Origin: Clostridiales bacterium UBA3953
GTDB taxonomy: Bacteria; Bacillota; Clostridia; Oscillospirales; CAG-272
Direction: 5' to 3'
NCBI GenBank assembly: GCA_002385415.1
Contig: DGDL01000010.1
Span: 1-7,653 of the forward strand
Length of the DNA stretch: 7,653 bases
Part shown: piece after piece, positions 6,384 through 7,653 of the stretch
Numbering within the stretch: position 1 is the stretch's first letter
How the letters are laid out: each line of letters starts with the position of its first letter
Position numbers and translations under genes: made by a program
The notes under the pieces: model-generated
Database searches by the model: none
Seen by the model: only the letters and a program-made list of their open reading frames with translations
Told to the model about the DNA's origin: nothing

Positions 6384-6412
6384 TTGCACAGGGGTTGCAG
6401 GTGTGATATAAT
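6384..6412 (+). promoter_or_regulatory. Extended -10 promoter of the methyltransferase gene
   Basis: TATAAT at 6407-6412 is preceded by TGA (6404-6406), giving the extended -10 form TGnTATAAT. The -35 at a 17-bp spacing is the partial match TTGCAC (6384-6389). The start would be near 6418, about 100 nt before the ATG at 6521. It lies directly after the upstream terminator, so the gene is probably transcribed separately. Confidence 0.6.
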
Positions 6413-6520
6413 AATGTATACCTAAGCGGCTGAAAATGAAGTTGTCGCCGGAAATTGCGGCAGCGAATATGTCACTTGCGGCGATGCGGCAAAGCTCTTT
6501 TATTTGGCATAACCGAACAT

Positions 6521-7297
6521 ATGGAGGATACTCGATTTACGGAATTGGACGAGATTGTCACTACAGTCAATGACAACATAACGATAGCAGAGCCGGTGTC
6601 GGGCCAGCGATTCGGCACCGACGCGCTTTTGCTGGCGGCATTCGCCAAAAAATCGCCGAAAAGCAGGGCGGTTGAGCTTGGTACAGGCAGCGGTATAGTA
6701 TCGCTGCTTTGCGCCGGACGAGGTAAGTTTGCGCATATCGACGCGGTGGAGGTTCAGCCCGCACTTGCCGAGCTTTGCAAGCGCAATATAGAGCGTAACG
6801 GACTGCAGGAGCGCATCAGCGCATACTGTGCCGATGCGCGTGAGTTTTGCAGGCTGCCGGACAGGTCTTGTGCCTATGATGTTGCGCTTTTCAATCCCCC
6901 CTATATGCGTGTCGGCGACGGCTATCGCTCGGACGATGCAGGACGCGACGCCGCCAGGCGCGAGCTGCATGGCGATATATTCGAGCTTTGCGGCGCGGTT
7001 TCTAAGCTGCTGCGTACGGGCGGGATATTTTACAGTGTATATAGGCCCGACAGACTTGCAGACCTCGTATGTGCGCTTCGGGCCGCCGCGCTTGAGCCTA
7101 AGCGCGTCATATTTGTGTGCGACGAGCTTGGTCGCGCGCCATGCCTGGTCCTAACCGAGGCGCGCAAGGACGGAGGCGTGTCTGCGTATGTGACGCCGCC
7201 TTTTATCTTGCGCGAGGGGAAAATGACCACACCTGATTTTGACTATCTGCTTGAAAACGGCGAATTTCCAAGGAAATATGTCTCTATATTTCCGTGA
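6521..7297 (+). CDS. trmN6: TrmN6/YfiC-like tRNA (adenine-N6)-methyltransferase
   Basis: 258 residues from the ATG at 6521. It has the N-terminal family signature GQRFGTDALLLAAFA (28-42), the SAM-binding motif I VELGTGSGIVSLL (51-63), an acidic motif II region (AVEVQPALAELCKRN, 75-89) and the catalytic FNPPYMRVGDG (124-134), whose NPPY is typical of adenine-N6 methyltransferases. E. coli YfiC/TrmN6 methylates A37 of tRNA-Val. That target is inferred for this homologue; Bacillota members (YabB group) are less well characterised. It would be a cytoplasmic SAM-dependent enzyme. Its start is uncertain: the frame is open further upstream (TTG at 6455), and no good Shine-Dalgarno precedes either site. 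The ATG is preferred because the extra 22 residues do not resemble the family. Closed by a terminator and convergent with the MATE gene. Confidence 0.87.
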   Translation: MEDTRFTELDEIVTTVNDNITIAEPVSGQRFGTDALLLAAFAKKSPKSRAVELGTGSGIVSLLCAGRGKFAHIDAVEVQPALAELCKRNIERNGLQERISAYCADAREFCRLPDRSCAYDVALFNPPYMRVGDGYRSDDAGRDAARRELHGDIFELCGAVSKLLRTGGIFYSVYRPDRLADLVCALRAAALEPKRVIFVCDELGRAPCLVLTEARKDGGVSAYVTPPFILREGKMTTPDFDYLLENGEFPRKYVSIFP

Positions 7298-7323
7298 TAA
7301 TATATCAATGCCGGCGAAAAAAT

Positions 7324-7364
7324 AACCGCCGAGGACGGAGCAGGCTCCGAGCCTCGGCGGTTTT
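7324..7364. terminator. Terminator between convergent genes, probably bidirectional
   Basis: The arms AACCGCCGAGG (7324-7334) and CCTCGGCGGTT (7352-7362) pair perfectly over 11 bp, with an inner GGAG/CTCC stem. TTTT (7361-7364) ends it on the plus strand, and the A-rich stretch 7317-7325 gives a T-rich run on the minus strand. It lies between the methyltransferase stop (7297) and the MATE stop (7414), so it can serve both. Confidence 0.9.
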
Positions 7365-7413
7365 ATGTTATATAGTATTTGCGGTTGCGACAGTTATGTT
7401 ATTGCAGAATTTG

Positions 7414-7634
7414 TCAGGCAACATTTGTGCTTTCAGCAATTGCGCTTTGGCCTTGCTCGGTGACGGGCATTATCCATTTGCGTGACCTGAACCTGCGTAT
7501 GCATAAAATGAACTTCACACAGTCCTCGCCAAACGCCATGGTAAGGTAAACTGCAAGGAAGGGGAGTTTTAAAACGAAAGCTGCGATTGCGGTCAGTGGC
7601 AGGGCAATGCACCAGACGCAGAAAAGGTCATATT
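7414..7634 (-). CDS. MATE-family efflux transporter, C-terminal fragment (5' end beyond the contig)
   Basis: The minus strand encodes 72 residues from 7632 down to a TGA at 7416-7414. The fragment reads YDLFCVWCIALPLTAIAAF, then LPFLAVYLTMAFGEDCVKFI, then RRFRSRKWIMPVTEQ. This matches the usual end of MATE (multi antimicrobial extrusion) transporters: a last pair of membrane helices with a conserved Glu and Lys, then a basic R-R-x-x-S-x-K-W stretch. MATE proteins are Na+- or H+-coupled exporters of drugs or metabolites in the cytoplasmic membrane; the substrate cannot be told. Only about the last sixth of a usual 440-460-residue protein is present. Extended into the adapter, the frame meets a TAA at 7644-7642, which is artificial. 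Convergent with the methyltransferase gene. Confidence 0.8.
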
Positions 7635-7653
7635 CTGTCTCTTATACACATCT
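7635..7653. other. Tn5/Nextera mosaic-end adapter left on the contig end (artefact)
   Basis: The last 19 bases, CTGTCTCTTATACACATCT, are the exact complement of the hyperactive Tn5 mosaic end used in Nextera libraries. They interrupt the MATE reading frame and are not genomic. Confidence 0.97.

Noticed and set aside
6436..6573. 45-codon plus-strand ORF overlapping the methyltransferase start
   Set aside because: No ribosome site and no recognisable family; it overlaps conserved N-terminal coding sequence in another frame.
7294..7485. 63-codon plus-strand ORF after the methyltransferase gene
   Set aside because: It reads through the intergenic terminator and lies antisense to the MATE fragment.
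7635..7653. Transposon end at the right edge as a sign of a mobile element
   Set aside because: It is exactly the synthetic Tn5 mosaic end used in library preparation and stops with the contig; no transposase or target duplication is present.

Overview
The window looks like a piece of a draft or metagenome-assembled genome from an anaerobic Bacillota, most likely class Clostridia. This is inferred from near-consensus sigma-A promoters (TTGACA, 17-bp spacer, TATAAT), purine-rich Shine-Dalgarno sites, AT-rich intergenic DNA around moderately GC-rich genes, and the protein families present. No rRNA, tRNA, CRISPR array, phage gene or transposase was seen. The last 19 bases are not genomic: they match the Tn5/Nextera mosaic-end adapter exactly, so the contig really ends at 7634.

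Layout. (1) 1-462, minus strand: a zinc-ribbon protein with a Cys/Asp-rich repeat tail, running off the left edge. (2) 463-808: a divergent intergenic region with two back-to-back consensus promoters and, on the plus side, a roughly 190-nt leader that can form several hairpins. (3) 809-2221: a CNNM/CBS/CorC_HlyC membrane protein ('hemolysin family', putative Mg2+/Co2+ transporter), closed by a strong terminator. (4) 2261-2509: a regulatory intergenic region with a promoter, an inverted repeat around its -10 and a perfect 18-bp palindrome, followed by a 17-codon ORF overlapping the next gene. (5) 2553-6323: a tight three-gene operon of an AlgX/AlgJ-type SGNH-like protein, an AlgI/DltB-type MBOAT acyltransferase and a secreted F5/8 type C (discoidin) protein with a C-terminal membrane anchor, ended by a terminator. 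(6) 6521-7297: a TrmN6/YfiC-like tRNA adenine methyltransferase with its own promoter. (7) A terminator that probably works in both directions, then the convergent 3' end of a MATE-family efflux transporter on the minus strand, cut by the contig end.

How the genes work together. The core is the SGNH-MBOAT-F5/8C operon. By analogy with alginate, peptidoglycan and teichoic acid modification systems (AlgI/AlgJ/AlgX, PatA/PatB, DltB/DltD), the MBOAT protein would pass acyl groups across the membrane and the SGNH-like protein would transfer them to an extracytoplasmic glycan. The unusual third member is a membrane-tethered discoidin-like domain that could hold or recognise the glycan. The SGNH-like protein has Gly where the characterised families have the acidic residues of the GDS and D-x-H motifs, so its chemistry needs checking. 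The flanking genes (CNNM, TrmN6, MATE) look like ordinary, independently transcribed genes.
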